Source: an uncultured Collinsella sp. (lineage in GTDB: Bacteria > Actinomycetota > Coriobacteriia > Coriobacteriales > Coriobacteriaceae). Taken from it: 27,826 bases of DNA. The stretch covers positions 1 to 27,826 of the forward strand of contig CABUTR010000023.1 in NCBI GenBank assembly GCA_902494555.1, written 5' to 3'. Below, in pieces: positions 1 through 7,595 of this stretch (its first letter is position 1; each line of letters starts with the position of its first letter). The position numbers were made by a program, and so were the translations under genes. The notes under the pieces were generated by a model. That model searched no databases and was not told the origin of the DNA. It saw only the letters and a program-made list of their open reading frames with translations.

Positions 1-1454
1 GCGGTAAAGCTTAATCCCTTGACGAGCGCGTTCTTGCCGTACTTGCCTTTCACAGCCAGGACGGCGCGCGCCAGGTCGCGCTCGCGCTCATCGGCCTCGA
101 CATCGCTAAACAGATCGATAGTGGCAAATTCCTCGGGCATGAGGTTGCCAAAGCCCAGGTTGATTCGCTTGACCGGTCGTTTAGGGTCGACCGTTTGCGC
201 CCAAAGGTCATCGAAATAGCCCATGATCTTCTTAAACGAATTGGTGCGCTCGGGCAGCTTGCGCGAGGCGTTGGAGTGCGCAAAGAGCGCGGCATAGCCA
301 CCACGCGGTTTGCCGCCATGCTCTCCCACAAAGATGCCATCGATTGCCTGCGCTTCGCGCACCAGGCGACGCCTTTCGTCATCGCACTGGTCGGGCTTGG
401 GCGCACGGGGTGCGAGCTCGGGGCCGGCGGTTGCGGTGGGTTCGATACTCGATGTGCTCGAGCGCAGGTGGCCGCATCCGTCCACATATTGCGCTGTACC
501 GCTGGCGCCGAGGCGGCGTATGTCAGCGCGCTCGCTCGCGTAGCCCACAAAGAGCGAGATGCTGTCACATACCACGTGCTTATCGACCAAGTCCAGCACG
601 GCACTGTCGACCATCTCGCGCAAGACGGTGTAGGCCTGCTCGTAGGCATAGCCCTTCGAGAGCACCTGTCCTGTGGTGGTCGAAGTTGCTTGCGGGCGAT
701 AGGCTTGGATATCGGCGATGGTTGTCGGCTCGCGTCCGAAGGCGTGGTCGATGAGATACTCGGCATTGACGCCGAGCTCGTCGTAAAGCAGGTTTTCGTC
801 GAGCGCCGCGACGCCCATCAGATCGTAGACGCCGTATTTTTCGAGTCGTGCTGCCACGCCGGGGCCGATGCCCCAGATATCGGTGATGGGACGATGGGGC
901 CAGATTTCCTTGCGAAAGGTCTCGTCGTCGAGTATGCCGATGCGGCTGGGTACGTGCTTGGCGGTGATATCGAGTGCAACCTTGGCCTGGAATAGGTTGG
1001 GGCCGATGCCGACCGTCGCCGTGATGCCGGTGCGCGCCAAGACCTCGTCGCGCAGCGTGCAAGCGAACCCTTCCGCATCGGTGTGATAGAGGTCCAGATA
1101 GGGCGTCACGTCGATAAAGCACTCATCGATGGAGTAGACGTGCACGTCCTGGGGGCTGACGTATTCCAGATAGATGCCGTAGATTTGCGCCGACACCTCC
1201 ATGTAGTGCTGCATGCGCGGCACTGCTTTGATGTAGTCGATGCCGTCGGGAATCTCGAACAGACGGCAGCGGTTGTGAATACCTAAGTCCTTCATGCCCT
1301 GCGTGATAGCGAGACAGATGGTCGTGCGCCCGCGCGATTCGTCGGCAACGACCAGGTTGGTGGTGAGCGGATCGAGCCCACGGTCGACGCACTCGACGCT
1401 GGCATAAAACGTCTTGAGGTCGATGCAGATATAGGTGTGCTGCTCGTGCGCCAC
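1..1454 (-). CDS. Y-family DNA polymerase (UmuC/UvrX-like), 3' end outside window
   Basis: Translesion DNA polymerase that copies damaged templates in the cytoplasm. About 484 codons are visible on the minus strand, open to the left edge, so the C-terminus is missing. The palm starts with ICIDLKTFYASVE (residues 9-21), giving the first catalytic Asp, and YSIDECFID (107-115) supplies the Asp-Glu pair. A helix-hairpin-helix segment (DIWGIGPGVAARL) follows, then the little-finger region. Length and motifs fit the Gram-positive UvrX/UmuC branch better than short DinB. I chose the GTG at 1454 because GGGAGGA lies just upstream, although the spacer is short; the in-frame ATG at 1466 is the alternative. 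A sigma70-type promoter and an SOS box lie directly upstream, so LexA control is likely. Minus-strand reading frames at 580-1122 and 1123-1473 and the plus frame at 195-995 are shadows of this gene. Confidence 0.9.
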   Translation of the reverse strand, partial: MAHEQHTYICIDLKTFYASVECVDRGLDPLTTNLVVADESRGRTTICLAITQGMKDLGIHNRCRLFEIPDGIDYIKAVPRMQHYMEVSAQIYGIYLEYVSPQDVHVYSIDECFIDVTPYLDLYHTDAEGFACTLRDEVLARTGITATVGIGPNLFQAKVALDITAKHVPSRIGILDDETFRKEIWPHRPITDIWGIGPGVAARLEKYGVYDLMGVAALDENLLYDELGVNAEYLIDHAFGREPTTIADIQAYRPQATSTTTGQVLSKGYAYEQAYTVLREMVDSAVLDLVDKHVVCDSISLFVGYASERADIRRLGASGTAQYVDGCGHLRSSTSSIEPTATAGPELAPRAPKPDQCDDERRRLVREAQAIDGIFVGEHGGKPRGGYAALFAHSNASRKLPERTNSFKKIMGYFDDLWAQTVDPKRPVKRINLGFGNLMPEEFATIDLFSDVEADERERDLARAVLAVKGKYGKNALVKGLSFT

Positions 1455-1480
1455 GCGTCCTCCCATCAAACACATGTTCT

Positions 1481-1500
1481 TATCGAATACCTGTTCGATA
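1481..1500 (-). promoter_or_regulatory. Candidate LexA (SOS) box
   Basis: TATCGAATACCTGTTCGATA is a palindrome with 7-bp perfect arms. Its core CGAATACCTGTTCG differs at one position from the Gram-positive LexA/DinR consensus CGAAC-N4-GTTCG. It overlaps the -10 box and the predicted start of the translesion polymerase transcript. A partial copy, ATACCTGCTCGA, follows at 1501-1512. Confidence 0.75.
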
Positions 1501-1526
1501 ATACCTGCTCGACCGGACACCGTCAA
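1498..1526 (-). promoter_or_regulatory. Promoter of the Y-family polymerase gene
   Basis: On the minus strand TTGACG (1526-1521) and TATTAT (1503-1498) are separated by 17 nt. Each box matches the sigma70 consensus at five of six positions. Transcription would start near 1491, inside the SOS box. Confidence 0.75.
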
Positions 1527-1677
1527 AACCTGTCCCTTTTTGGCAAGTATGGTCGCGCGGCTTCATCGGGGTATTTAACGCAGCCCTAAAGAGTGTGAAA
1601 CAGCTCGGAAAACCTCGCTTCGTAGCATGAGCCTAGCGATTGGTGCCACCTACATGCACGGAAGGGTTGTGGAAACG

Positions 1678-2202
1678 ATGGTCAATTATGGGTTTGGTAT
1701 GCCGACACGCCTTGTTGCGGATGGAGACGTGGCTCGCTGGTGCGGACGATTGGTAGCTCACTACGGTGGCACCAAGGCGCTGGTGGTGCTAGGCGGTGAC
1801 AAACATACGCGTGATGAGCTCGTCTCGGCGGCACTCAGCTCGCTTGATCGAGCTCTGCTCGAGCGCGTGCTTTTTCGCTGCGGCTCGGTTGAGGGCGACG
1901 GGGGAGACGAGCTGATCGACGAAGCCGTGGCCCTGGCGACCGACGAAGGCGTGGACTTTGTCCTGGCGATCGGCGATGCCGATACTGCCGGCTTTGCGCG
2001 CGAACTCGCGCGTCGCATGGCGGCGCTCGATGCCGGCGAAGACGGTTTTGTCCCTTATGGATGTATTGTCTCGGAGGGCAAGGTGCCTGCCGTCGCGGGA
2101 GCCGGCGAGGTTCCCGTTTTTGCCATTATCGCGCCCGAACTGCTGGAGGGCATCGGGTCTCCTTTGCGTGAGTTGCTCGGTAGCGTCTGCGCCGCGGCCT
2201 AA
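1678..2202 (+). CDS. Truncated iron-type alcohol dehydrogenase-like protein (N-terminal domain only)
   Basis: Resembles the N-terminal Rossmann-like half of group III (iron-containing) alcohol dehydrogenases: NYGFGMPTRLVADGD matches the family opening, KALVVLGGDKHTR the first dinucleotide-binding strand, and EGVDFVLAIGDADTAGFA sits where families carry the GGGS nucleotide-binding loop. That loop reads GDAD here. The C-terminal helical domain with the metal-binding His residues is absent: the product is about 174 residues against roughly 380 for the family. It is therefore probably not an active dehydrogenase; it may be a degenerate remnant or a repurposed nucleotide-binding domain. I chose the ATG at 1678 because family members begin a few residues before the NY-PT motif; the longer start at 1627 has no clear ribosome binding site. 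The reading frame is intact, which argues against very recent decay. Confidence 0.6.
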   Translation: MVNYGFGMPTRLVADGDVARWCGRLVAHYGGTKALVVLGGDKHTRDELVSAALSSLDRALLERVLFRCGSVEGDGGDELIDEAVALATDEGVDFVLAIGDADTAGFARELARRMAALDAGEDGFVPYGCIVSEGKVPAVAGAGEVPVFAIIAPELLEGIGSPLRELLGSVCAAA

Positions 2203-2212
2203 TATTTGCCAT

Positions 2213-2276
2213 AAAAGGACGGGTTATTTTTGGTTGGTAAAGCGTTTGACCTGCAAAAATAAGCCTGTCCCTTTTT
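2213..2276. repeat. Long imperfect inverted repeat downstream of the ADH-like gene
   Basis: The arms are AAAAGGACGGG + TTATTTTTG (2213-2232) and CAAAAATAA + GCCTGTCCCTTTTT (2254-2276). The inner 9 bp are perfect; the outer part pairs with small bulges. The loop is about 21 nt. The right end contains CCTGTCCCTTTTT, which recurs exactly at 1529-1541 on the other side of the ADH-like gene. It may act as a terminator (T-run at the 3' end) or be a copy of a dispersed palindromic repeat. Confidence 0.5.
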
Positions 2277-2401
2277 AATCGGTTGCCGTTTGGGGGCCGA
2301 TTGGCAACGCTCGCTGATTGTAGTCTTGACCTGCGCTAGAATAGTGGCATCTGAATGTCCGGGCGCATGGAGGCGTGCGCCCGTATGCTGAGGAGGACTC
2401 T

Positions 2402-4096
2402 ATGGCAACTGTTGCCGCACCTATCGATGCTACGTCGACTGCCGCTTGGAAGGCACTCGAGGCTCATCAGGAGAAGCTTGAGGCCGATGGTATCGACCTC
2501 AAGGCCTGGTTCGCCGCCGATGCCGAGCGCGTGAACAAGCTGAGCTTTGACGCCGGTGACCTGCACTTCGACCTATCCAAGAACCTGGTGACCGACGAGA
2601 CCGTCAAGCTGCTGTGCGATCTTGCCCGCGAGGTGAAACTCGAGGAGCGCCGCGACGCCATGTTCTCCGGCGAGCACATCAACACCACCGAGGACCGCGC
2701 CGTCCTGCACACCGCGCTGCGCCGTCCGGCAAGCGAGAAAGGCCAGCTCATCGTCGACGGCCAGGACGTCGTCGCCGACGTGCACGAGGTCCTCGATCGC
2801 ATGTATGCCTTCGCCGAGCGCGTGCGCTCCGGTGAGTGGAAGGGCGTTACCGGCAAGAAGATCGAGCACCTGGTGTCCATCGGCATCGGCGGCTCCGATC
2901 TGGGCCCGGTCATGGCCTACGAGGCTCTGCGTCCCTACGCCGACGCCGGTATCGACTGCCGCTACATCTCCAACATCGACCCCAACGACCAGGCCGAGAA
3001 GCTCAAGGGCCTGGATCCCGAGACCACGCTCGTGATTATCGTCTCCAAGACTTTCACCACGCTCGAGACCCTCACTAACGCTCGCGAGGCCAAGACCTGG
3101 ATGCTCGAGCAGCTCAAGGCTCAGGGCGCCATCGACGGCTCCGATGAGCAGAACGCCGAGGCCGTGGCCAAGCACTTCGTCGCTGTTTCCACCGCACTCG
3201 AGAAGGTCGAGGCCTTCGGCATCGACCCCGCTAACGCTTTTGGTTTCTGGAATTGGGTCGGCGGCCGCTACTCCGTCGACTCTGCCGTGGGCCTGTCGCT
3301 GATCGTCGTGCTCGGTCCCGAGCGCTTCCAGCAGTTCCTCGAGGGCTTCCACGCCATCGACGAGTACTTCTGCAACACGCCGCTCGAGAACAATGCCGTC
3401 GCGCTGATGGGCCTGCTCAACGTCTGGTACGTCAACTTCTTCGGTTCCAAGAGCCACGCCGTGCTTCCGTACTGCCAGTATCTGCACCGTTTCCCGGCCT
3501 ACCTGCAGCAGCTCACCATGGAGTCCAACGGCAAGCATGTCCGCTGGGACGGCAGCGCTGTGACCTCCGATACCGGTGAGATCTTCTGGGGCGAGCCCGG
3601 CACCAACGGTCAGCACGCCTTCTACCAGCTGCTGCACCAGGGCACCGTGGTGGTCCCGGCCGACTTTATCGCTTTCGCCAATACCGCCAACCCTGCGACC
3701 GACAGCGGTCAGGACGTGCACGAGCTGTTCCTGGGCAACTTCCTGGCCCAGACCAAGGCGCTTGCCTTTGGTAAGACGGCCGATGAGGTGCGCGCCGAGG
3801 GTACGCCCGAGCAGATCGTCCCGGCCCGCTGCTTTGAGGGCAACCGTCCGACGACCTCGATCTTCGGCGACACGCTGACCCCGTTTGCGCTCGGCGAGCT
3901 CATCGCCCTGTACGAGCACATCGTATTTGTCGAGGGCACGGTCTGGGGCATCGACTCCTACGACCAGTGGGGCGTCGAGCTGGGCAAGCAGCTTGCCAAG
4001 CAGATTACCCCTGCCTTCCACGACGACGCCGCCAAGGCCGAGCAGGACGCTTCGACTCAAGCGCTTATCGAGTTCTATCGCGCGCATCGCAAGTAG
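2402..4096 (+). CDS. pgi: Glucose-6-phosphate isomerase
   Basis: Interconverts glucose 6-phosphate and fructose 6-phosphate in the cytoplasm (glycolysis/gluconeogenesis). The 564-residue product has the family landmarks in order: SIGIGGSDLGP near residue 160 (phosphate binding), IIVSKTFTTLET (SIS domain phosphate loop), FWNWVGGRYSVDSAVGLSL, GEIFWGEPGTNGQHAFYQL with the catalytic Glu and His region, and SYDQWGVELGKQLA with the C-terminal catalytic Lys. It is of the large bacterial/eukaryotic type rather than the short Gram-positive type. The ATG at 2402 is set by GAGGAGG about 6 nt upstream; a 9-codon upstream extension is possible but lacks support. Codon use is strongly GC3-biased, as for a highly expressed gene. 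A strong terminator follows. It may also receive glucose 6-phosphate released by the sugar operon at 10274-20699. Confidence 0.97.
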   Translation: MATVAAPIDATSTAAWKALEAHQEKLEADGIDLKAWFAADAERVNKLSFDAGDLHFDLSKNLVTDETVKLLCDLAREVKLEERRDAMFSGEHINTTEDRAVLHTALRRPASEKGQLIVDGQDVVADVHEVLDRMYAFAERVRSGEWKGVTGKKIEHLVSIGIGGSDLGPVMAYEALRPYADAGIDCRYISNIDPNDQAEKLKGLDPETTLVIIVSKTFTTLETLTNAREAKTWMLEQLKAQGAIDGSDEQNAEAVAKHFVAVSTALEKVEAFGIDPANAFGFWNWVGGRYSVDSAVGLSLIVVLGPERFQQFLEGFHAIDEYFCNTPLENNAVALMGLLNVWYVNFFGSKSHAVLPYCQYLHRFPAYLQQLTMESNGKHVRWDGSAVTSDTGEIFWGEPGTNGQHAFYQLLHQGTVVVPADFIAFANTANPATDSGQDVHELFLGNFLAQTKALAFGKTADEVRAEGTPEQIVPARCFEGNRPTTSIFGDTLTPFALGELIALYEHIVFVEGTVWGIDSYDQWGVELGKQLAKQITPAFHDDAAKAEQDASTQALIEFYRAHRK

Positions 4097-4128
4097 TCGC
4101 TGCTGTTAACGCGTCGCGCCTTATAGTC

Positions 4129-4168
4129 AGGGGCCCGTATCCTATCGGATGCGGGCCCCTTTGCTTTG
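4129..4168 (+). terminator. Rho-independent terminator of pgi
   Basis: AGGGGCCCG pairs with CGGGCCCCT, with an inner ATCC/GGAT pairing, followed by TTTGCTTT. It lies between the convergent pgi and VirD4-like genes. Confidence 0.85.
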
Positions 4169-4237
4169 CCGTGGTCCCGGGGCGCACGGCCTTTGTGGAA
4201 CATCGCCGGGGCGCCGCGCGCTGCGAGAACCCTGCGC

Positions 4238-5542
4238 CTAGATCTCGGTCTCCGCATGGCCTCGCTGCGCCTCGGGCAGCTCCCCGTAGAGCGGATGGTC
4301 TTCGAGCCTAAAGCGCTCGACCTGTTCGGGAGTGCGACCGCGTACAAAGAGCCACGAGCGATCGATCGGCGTCGCCATGAGCGTGCTGGGCAGTGCGTCG
4401 GCGCGGTCGGAAAACACCCGGGCGTTCTCGGGATCCTGGAACGCCAGCACCAGATGCGTGTCGCAGTTGCCCATGATGGAGCGTGCGCGTGCCTCGCCAT
4501 AGAGCGCATCGAGCTGGTTGGTCGACTGCAGCAGCAGCGTTGCCCAGATGTTGCGGCTTCGGATAATCGAGAGCACGTTGTCGATCTGGGGGATCTGCAG
4601 ATTTGCGAAGTCATCGAGCATAAAGCGCACGGGCACGGGCAGGCTGCCGTCGGGCTGCCTATCGGCCTCACGAATGAGGCCCATGAACGCCTGCGAAATA
4701 AAGAGGCCGGTCAGGGGATCGAGATTGCGGTCAATATCGCTCACGGTTACAAACAGGGCGCAGGGGGTGTGTCCCATGGAAGCGAAGTCCACCTGATGGC
4801 ACTGACGATAGAGCCGTGCCGCACCGTCGAATCCCAGACACATGACCTTTTCGGCAAGGATGCCGACGATGCTCGCGCGCATGCGCTCGGCATTTTGCGT
4901 AATGGCGTAGCGCCGCCATAGCGAGAGGGCATAGCTTTGGGGGTCGGTCGTGATCAGGTCGTCAAACAATCGACCCGTGGCACCGTCCTGCAGGTGCTCG
5001 ATCAGCTTGATGACCGAGCTGATCGTCTGCTCGTCGGCGGGTAGCTGTTCGGTGACGTAGGCGATAAGACACGACAGCAGGTTTGCCGCCGCATGATCCC
5101 AAAAAGGCTGGTTGTTGTCCTCGATGGGGCAGATGGCCTTTGCCACCGAGAGGATGTCCTGCTGGTTGGGCCTGCCGTCCGCCTTGCGGCGAATGTGCCT
5201 CAGGGGGTTGTAGCCGCAGCGCTCGATGCCGGGCGCAAGGACCGGGACGGTGTTGAGGTCGGCGAAGTTGAGACATTGCACGCGGTAACCGTGGGCTGCC
5301 AGCACGGGTCCCACTTCGCGACAGAGCGTGCCTTTGGTGTCGAGCACGATGTAGCTTGCGTTCATTTGCAGCAGGTTGGGCTTGAGGACGTTTCGGGTCT
5401 TGCCGGCTCCCGAGGGGCCGATCACAAGTGCATTGTTGTTGAGTCCCGTTTGGCGGGTGTCGCAGGAAAGCGTTCGATCCTTGGCGAGGATGGTGGACGA
5501 TGCGGACTCAGATGCGGCGAGGCGGCTGGCGAGGTTAGACAT
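4238..5542 (-). CDS. VirD4/TraG-type coupling ATPase without membrane domain
   Basis: RecA-like hexameric ATPase of the type IV coupling protein family, which normally feeds DNA or protein substrates into a conjugation channel. Walker A is GPSGAGKT (residues 42-49), followed by the SYIVLDTKGTL and GYNPLRHI motifs; Walker B is FMLDDFANL (about 307-315), and the LLLQSTNQL segment and C-terminal FSDRADALPS region match TraG proteins. At 434 residues it is shorter than typical 550-700-residue members and shows no N-terminal transmembrane helices, so it looks soluble. The ATG at 5542 has AAGGAGG upstream and overlaps the end of the ClpP-like gene by 8 nt, indicating translational coupling. No relaxase, VirB4 or other conjugation gene is seen nearby, so this is either a remnant of an integrative element or a dedicated ATPase working with its two operon partners. 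Confidence 0.85.
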   Translation of the reverse strand: MSNLASRLAASESASSTILAKDRTLSCDTRQTGLNNNALVIGPSGAGKTRNVLKPNLLQMNASYIVLDTKGTLCREVGPVLAAHGYRVQCLNFADLNTVPVLAPGIERCGYNPLRHIRRKADGRPNQQDILSVAKAICPIEDNNQPFWDHAAANLLSCLIAYVTEQLPADEQTISSVIKLIEHLQDGATGRLFDDLITTDPQSYALSLWRRYAITQNAERMRASIVGILAEKVMCLGFDGAARLYRQCHQVDFASMGHTPCALFVTVSDIDRNLDPLTGLFISQAFMGLIREADRQPDGSLPVPVRFMLDDFANLQIPQIDNVLSIIRSRNIWATLLLQSTNQLDALYGEARARSIMGNCDTHLVLAFQDPENARVFSDRADALPSTLMATPIDRSWLFVRGRTPEQVERFRLEDHPLYGELPEAQRGHAETEI

Positions 5543-6152
5543 GGGCGACCTCCTTGGTGGTCGAGAGGATTTCGTGGGCAAAGCCGAGCTCGACGGCGCG
5601 CTCGGCCGAAAGGTAGGTGTCTTTTGCAGTGAGGGACTGGATGCGCTTGGGCGTGAGGCCGCTGCGGTCCGAGAGGATTTGCGTGAGGGTCTTGCGGGTC
5701 TGCATGAGACGCCGGCTGGTTTCCTGCAGCGCAAGTGCCGAACCGCCTGCCCCCTGGGGGATCAGTGGGTCGTGAATCATGAGCTCTGCATGGGGCGCCA
5801 TACGGCGATCGTCGCCGCCCATAAAGATCACGGCGCCCATGGACGCGGCGAATTCCAGGCAGACGGTGCGGATGGGGCACGATGCGAGGCGCATGGCGTC
5901 ATAGATCGCAAGACCCGATCGCACGCTTCCGCCGGCGCTGGCGACAAATATGGTGATGGGACGGCTGGGGTCGGTGGCATCGAGCAGGCGGATCTGCTGG
6001 CATAGGTCGTGAGCCATCGGGGTTTCGATGTTTCCCATGACGGAGAGCTCGCGACGGGCGAGCATCTCATCGTAAATGCTGGTGAGCGTGATACCTCGGG
6101 CGGATTCACGCATGGTGAGGGGGCTGATGATGGGGGAATGATTGGTGTCCAT
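5535..6152 (-). CDS. ClpP-like serine protease
   Basis: ClpP-fold peptidase of 205 residues. The catalytic triad is visible: Ser104 in AASMGAV, His127 in LMIHDPL and Asp178 in AKDTYLSAERA, with spacings (23 and 51) close to those of ClpP. The oxyanion loop reads ASAGGSVRSGLAIYDAMR, with Ala in place of the usual Pro. Such peptidases form tetradecameric chambers and need a hexameric unfoldase to process folded proteins. It is unlikely to be the housekeeping ClpP: it has a divergent N-terminus and sits in an operon with a VirD4-like ATPase and an unknown protein instead of clpX or tig. The start at 6152 has AAAGGAG 7 nt upstream. Its last 8 nt overlap the VirD4-like gene. A phage- or element-type protease is an alternative reading. 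Confidence 0.85.
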   Translation of the reverse strand: MDTNHSPIISPLTMRESARGITLTSIYDEMLARRELSVMGNIETPMAHDLCQQIRLLDATDPSRPITIFVASAGGSVRSGLAIYDAMRLASCPIRTVCLEFAASMGAVIFMGGDDRRMAPHAELMIHDPLIPQGAGGSALALQETSRRLMQTRKTLTQILSDRSGLTPKRIQSLTAKDTYLSAERAVELGFAHEILSTTKEVAHV

Positions 6153-6215
6153 GAGGACTCCTTTCTGTTGGTGGTGTTGTGGAATAGAGTCGCTGCCCGC
6201 GGAGGGGCTGGCGGG

Positions 6216-7106
6216 CTACAGGGTTCGTCCGAGCCTGAGATCGAGCTCGGTTGTGGGGCAGGCTGCCTGTCCGTGCGGCTCGCAAGCGCCAAGGGCTCCA
6301 AAGCGATGGAGCGTTGCGACGGGCGTGGTGTAGGCGAGCCGCAGCTGATGCTCGATAGGGGCACATCCGTCATTTTTGTAATGAGCCGCGTAGTACTGCG
6401 CGATGCTGGCGTTCATCTCGCTGCCATTGCGATGGCGCTCAAACTGGCGTCTGCAGGTCTCGATGATCTTTGCTACTGACTTGGGTGCCGTCGCGGGAAC
6501 AAGGGCGAGATAGCCCTCAAATAGCTCGTTGATGTTCAGGAGGCACAGCAGGTCGATCAACGTCCTTATGGCTGCTCCATCGGCAGAAAAGTGCGCGGTC
6601 ATGCGGTTATATCGGTTGCGGTCGACGATGGCCGCATGGAGTCTTGGAGTTTTCTGCCCCGTGATCCCGGGCTTTTGCAGCGCCTGTGTATTGAGCTCGA
6701 CGTTGCAGCGCTTGAGGCCGTCCAACGGAAGGAACAGTGCGGTGCGCAGGGTGTTCCGCTTGCTTTCGAGTTCATGACGCTCGTCGGGTTCCCATTCGAG
6801 CTTGAGTTTCGTGTCGAGCGCCGTAAGCATATGGGCTAGGCAGCCTACGGTAAGAACGTACGAATCGTTGTCGCGTTTTGGGGCATAGGGGTCTGTCAGC
6901 TTGCGAATGTCGGGGTCGCCCATGATCTTTGTGCAGCGCTTCAGCAGTTGAGGGTGGTCGGCCAAGATCGTCGCGAGCGGTAGCGACGCGTAGTTCTTGA
7001 TGGTCGCGGCGGCAAAGGCGGCGTCATATTCGTTTGCATATGCTCGCTCAATGCGGGCATCCAGAATGCTTTTCTTATCGCCGTCTTCAGCGTGGTGGTT
7101 TGTCAT
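6216..7106 (-). CDS. Hypothetical protein, first gene of the ClpP-VirD4 operon
   Basis: I do not recognise the family. The 296-residue product has a charged N-terminus (many Asp, Lys, His), a mainly helical-looking body with the segments NYASLPLATILADHPQLLKR, SYVLTVGCLAHMLTALD and IRTLIDLLCLLNINELFEGYL, and a C-terminal tail rich in Ala, Gly, Cys and Thr. No signal peptide or convincing membrane helix is seen. I chose the ATG at 7106 because TTGGAGA lies 5 nt upstream; the frame stays open to an upstream start at 7262, but that part encodes a His/Ile-rich repeat that looks like translated non-coding DNA. It lies 63 nt upstream of the ClpP-like gene on the same strand, so it may be a substrate adaptor or a cargo of that system; this is inference from position only. 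Confidence 0.7.
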   Translation of the reverse strand: MTNHHAEDGDKKSILDARIERAYANEYDAAFAAATIKNYASLPLATILADHPQLLKRCTKIMGDPDIRKLTDPYAPKRDNDSYVLTVGCLAHMLTALDTKLKLEWEPDERHELESKRNTLRTALFLPLDGLKRCNVELNTQALQKPGITGQKTPRLHAAIVDRNRYNRMTAHFSADGAAIRTLIDLLCLLNINELFEGYLALVPATAPKSVAKIIETCRRQFERHRNGSEMNASIAQYYAAHYKNDGCAPIEHQLRLAYTTPVATLHRFGALGACEPHGQAACPTTELDLRLGRTL

Positions 7107-7122
7107 AGCTTCTCCAATCGGT

Positions 7123-7187
7123 TGATGTTCGTGCTGTTTGTTGATGTGTTGGTTGTCGTGAGTGATGTGCTTGCCGTGGGTGATGTG
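7123..7187. repeat. Four spaced TGATGTK direct repeats
   Basis: TGATGTT/TGATGTG starts at 7123, 7142, 7163 and 7181, spaced 19, 21 and 18 nt, i.e. about two helical turns. The last two copies share the longer form GTGATGTGCT. They lie directly upstream of the operon that begins at 7106, where an operator would be expected. Confidence 0.45.
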
Positions 7188-7426
7188 CTGACGTTGGGGT
7201 GCTATGCGGTTTTCAATGAGCCCGTGAGGCAGTTGCTGCAGGGGCGGGATGGAACGGCCCATGCAAGGCGGAAGGCATCGTGCTCAAAATCGAGACAGCA
7301 ATGCCCTGGGTGCCTCACATGTGGCAGTTACCTCATTAAGTTGTCATTGCGTTTGGGGTTGTACTTTGCCGATCTTCCTTTTCTTACACGCTAAAACTCA
7401 AACTTCATATGCTCGATCTACTTAAA

Positions 7427-7444
7427 ACCGCAACGGCGGTCTTT
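7427..7444. terminator. Small hairpin, possible weak terminator
   Basis: ACCGC-aacg-GCGGT followed by CTTTT on the plus strand; the minus strand also carries TTTT after the stem. No gene ends nearby, so its role is unclear. Confidence 0.3.
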
Positions 7445-7534
7445 TATCAACTTATATGTCGGAACGCGTCTTTGCAAGTACTTTTTTGCCTTTGTTTCAA
7501 ATGGGGTGGTTTTGCAACCGTCATACGCGCGCTG

Positions 7535-7562
7535 TGCGAACGTGCCCCGGCTCGGATAAGAT
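7535..7562 (+). promoter_or_regulatory. Possible promoter of the HAD gene
   Basis: TAAGAT at 7557-7562 resembles a -10 box. The best -35 candidate, TGCGAA at 7535-7540 with a 16-nt spacer, is weak. The start codon is 34 nt downstream of the -10 box. Confidence 0.35.
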
Positions 7563-7595
7563 AGTGCGCGATAAAAACGATGCAAGGAGGCACAT

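Larger units (their letters stand above)
7107..7595. other. Gene-free divergent region (489 nt)
   Basis: Lies between the divergent ClpP/VirD4 operon and the HAD gene. It contains the spaced TGATGTK repeats at 7123-7187, a small hairpin at 7427-7440 and a candidate -10 box at 7557-7562. The remaining sequence is AT-richer than the genes; I see no RNA gene and no supported protein in it. The plus-strand frame at 7092-7394 encodes a hydrophobic peptide but overlaps the 7106 start and lacks a ribosome binding site. Confidence 0.6.

Noticed and set aside
195..995. 266-codon plus-strand frame
   Set aside because: It is antisense to the Y-family polymerase gene, which has clear catalytic motifs; no ribosome binding site or family match.
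580..1473. Two minus-strand frames (580-1122 and 1123-1473)
   Set aside because: They are out of frame with the polymerase motifs and give Arg/His-rich nonsense; the true frame runs off the left edge.
2573..4087. 504-codon frame antisense to pgi
   Set aside because: A shadow caused by strong GC3 bias in pgi; no ribosome binding site or recognisable domain.
4238..7106. Complete conjugative element
   Set aside because: Only a VirD4-like ATPase is present; no relaxase, VirB4, integrase or attachment-site repeat was seen in the window.
7092..7394. 100-codon plus-strand frame with a hydrophobic start
   Set aside because: It overlaps the start of the 7106 gene, has no ribosome binding site, and its sequence follows from the TGATGTK repeats.
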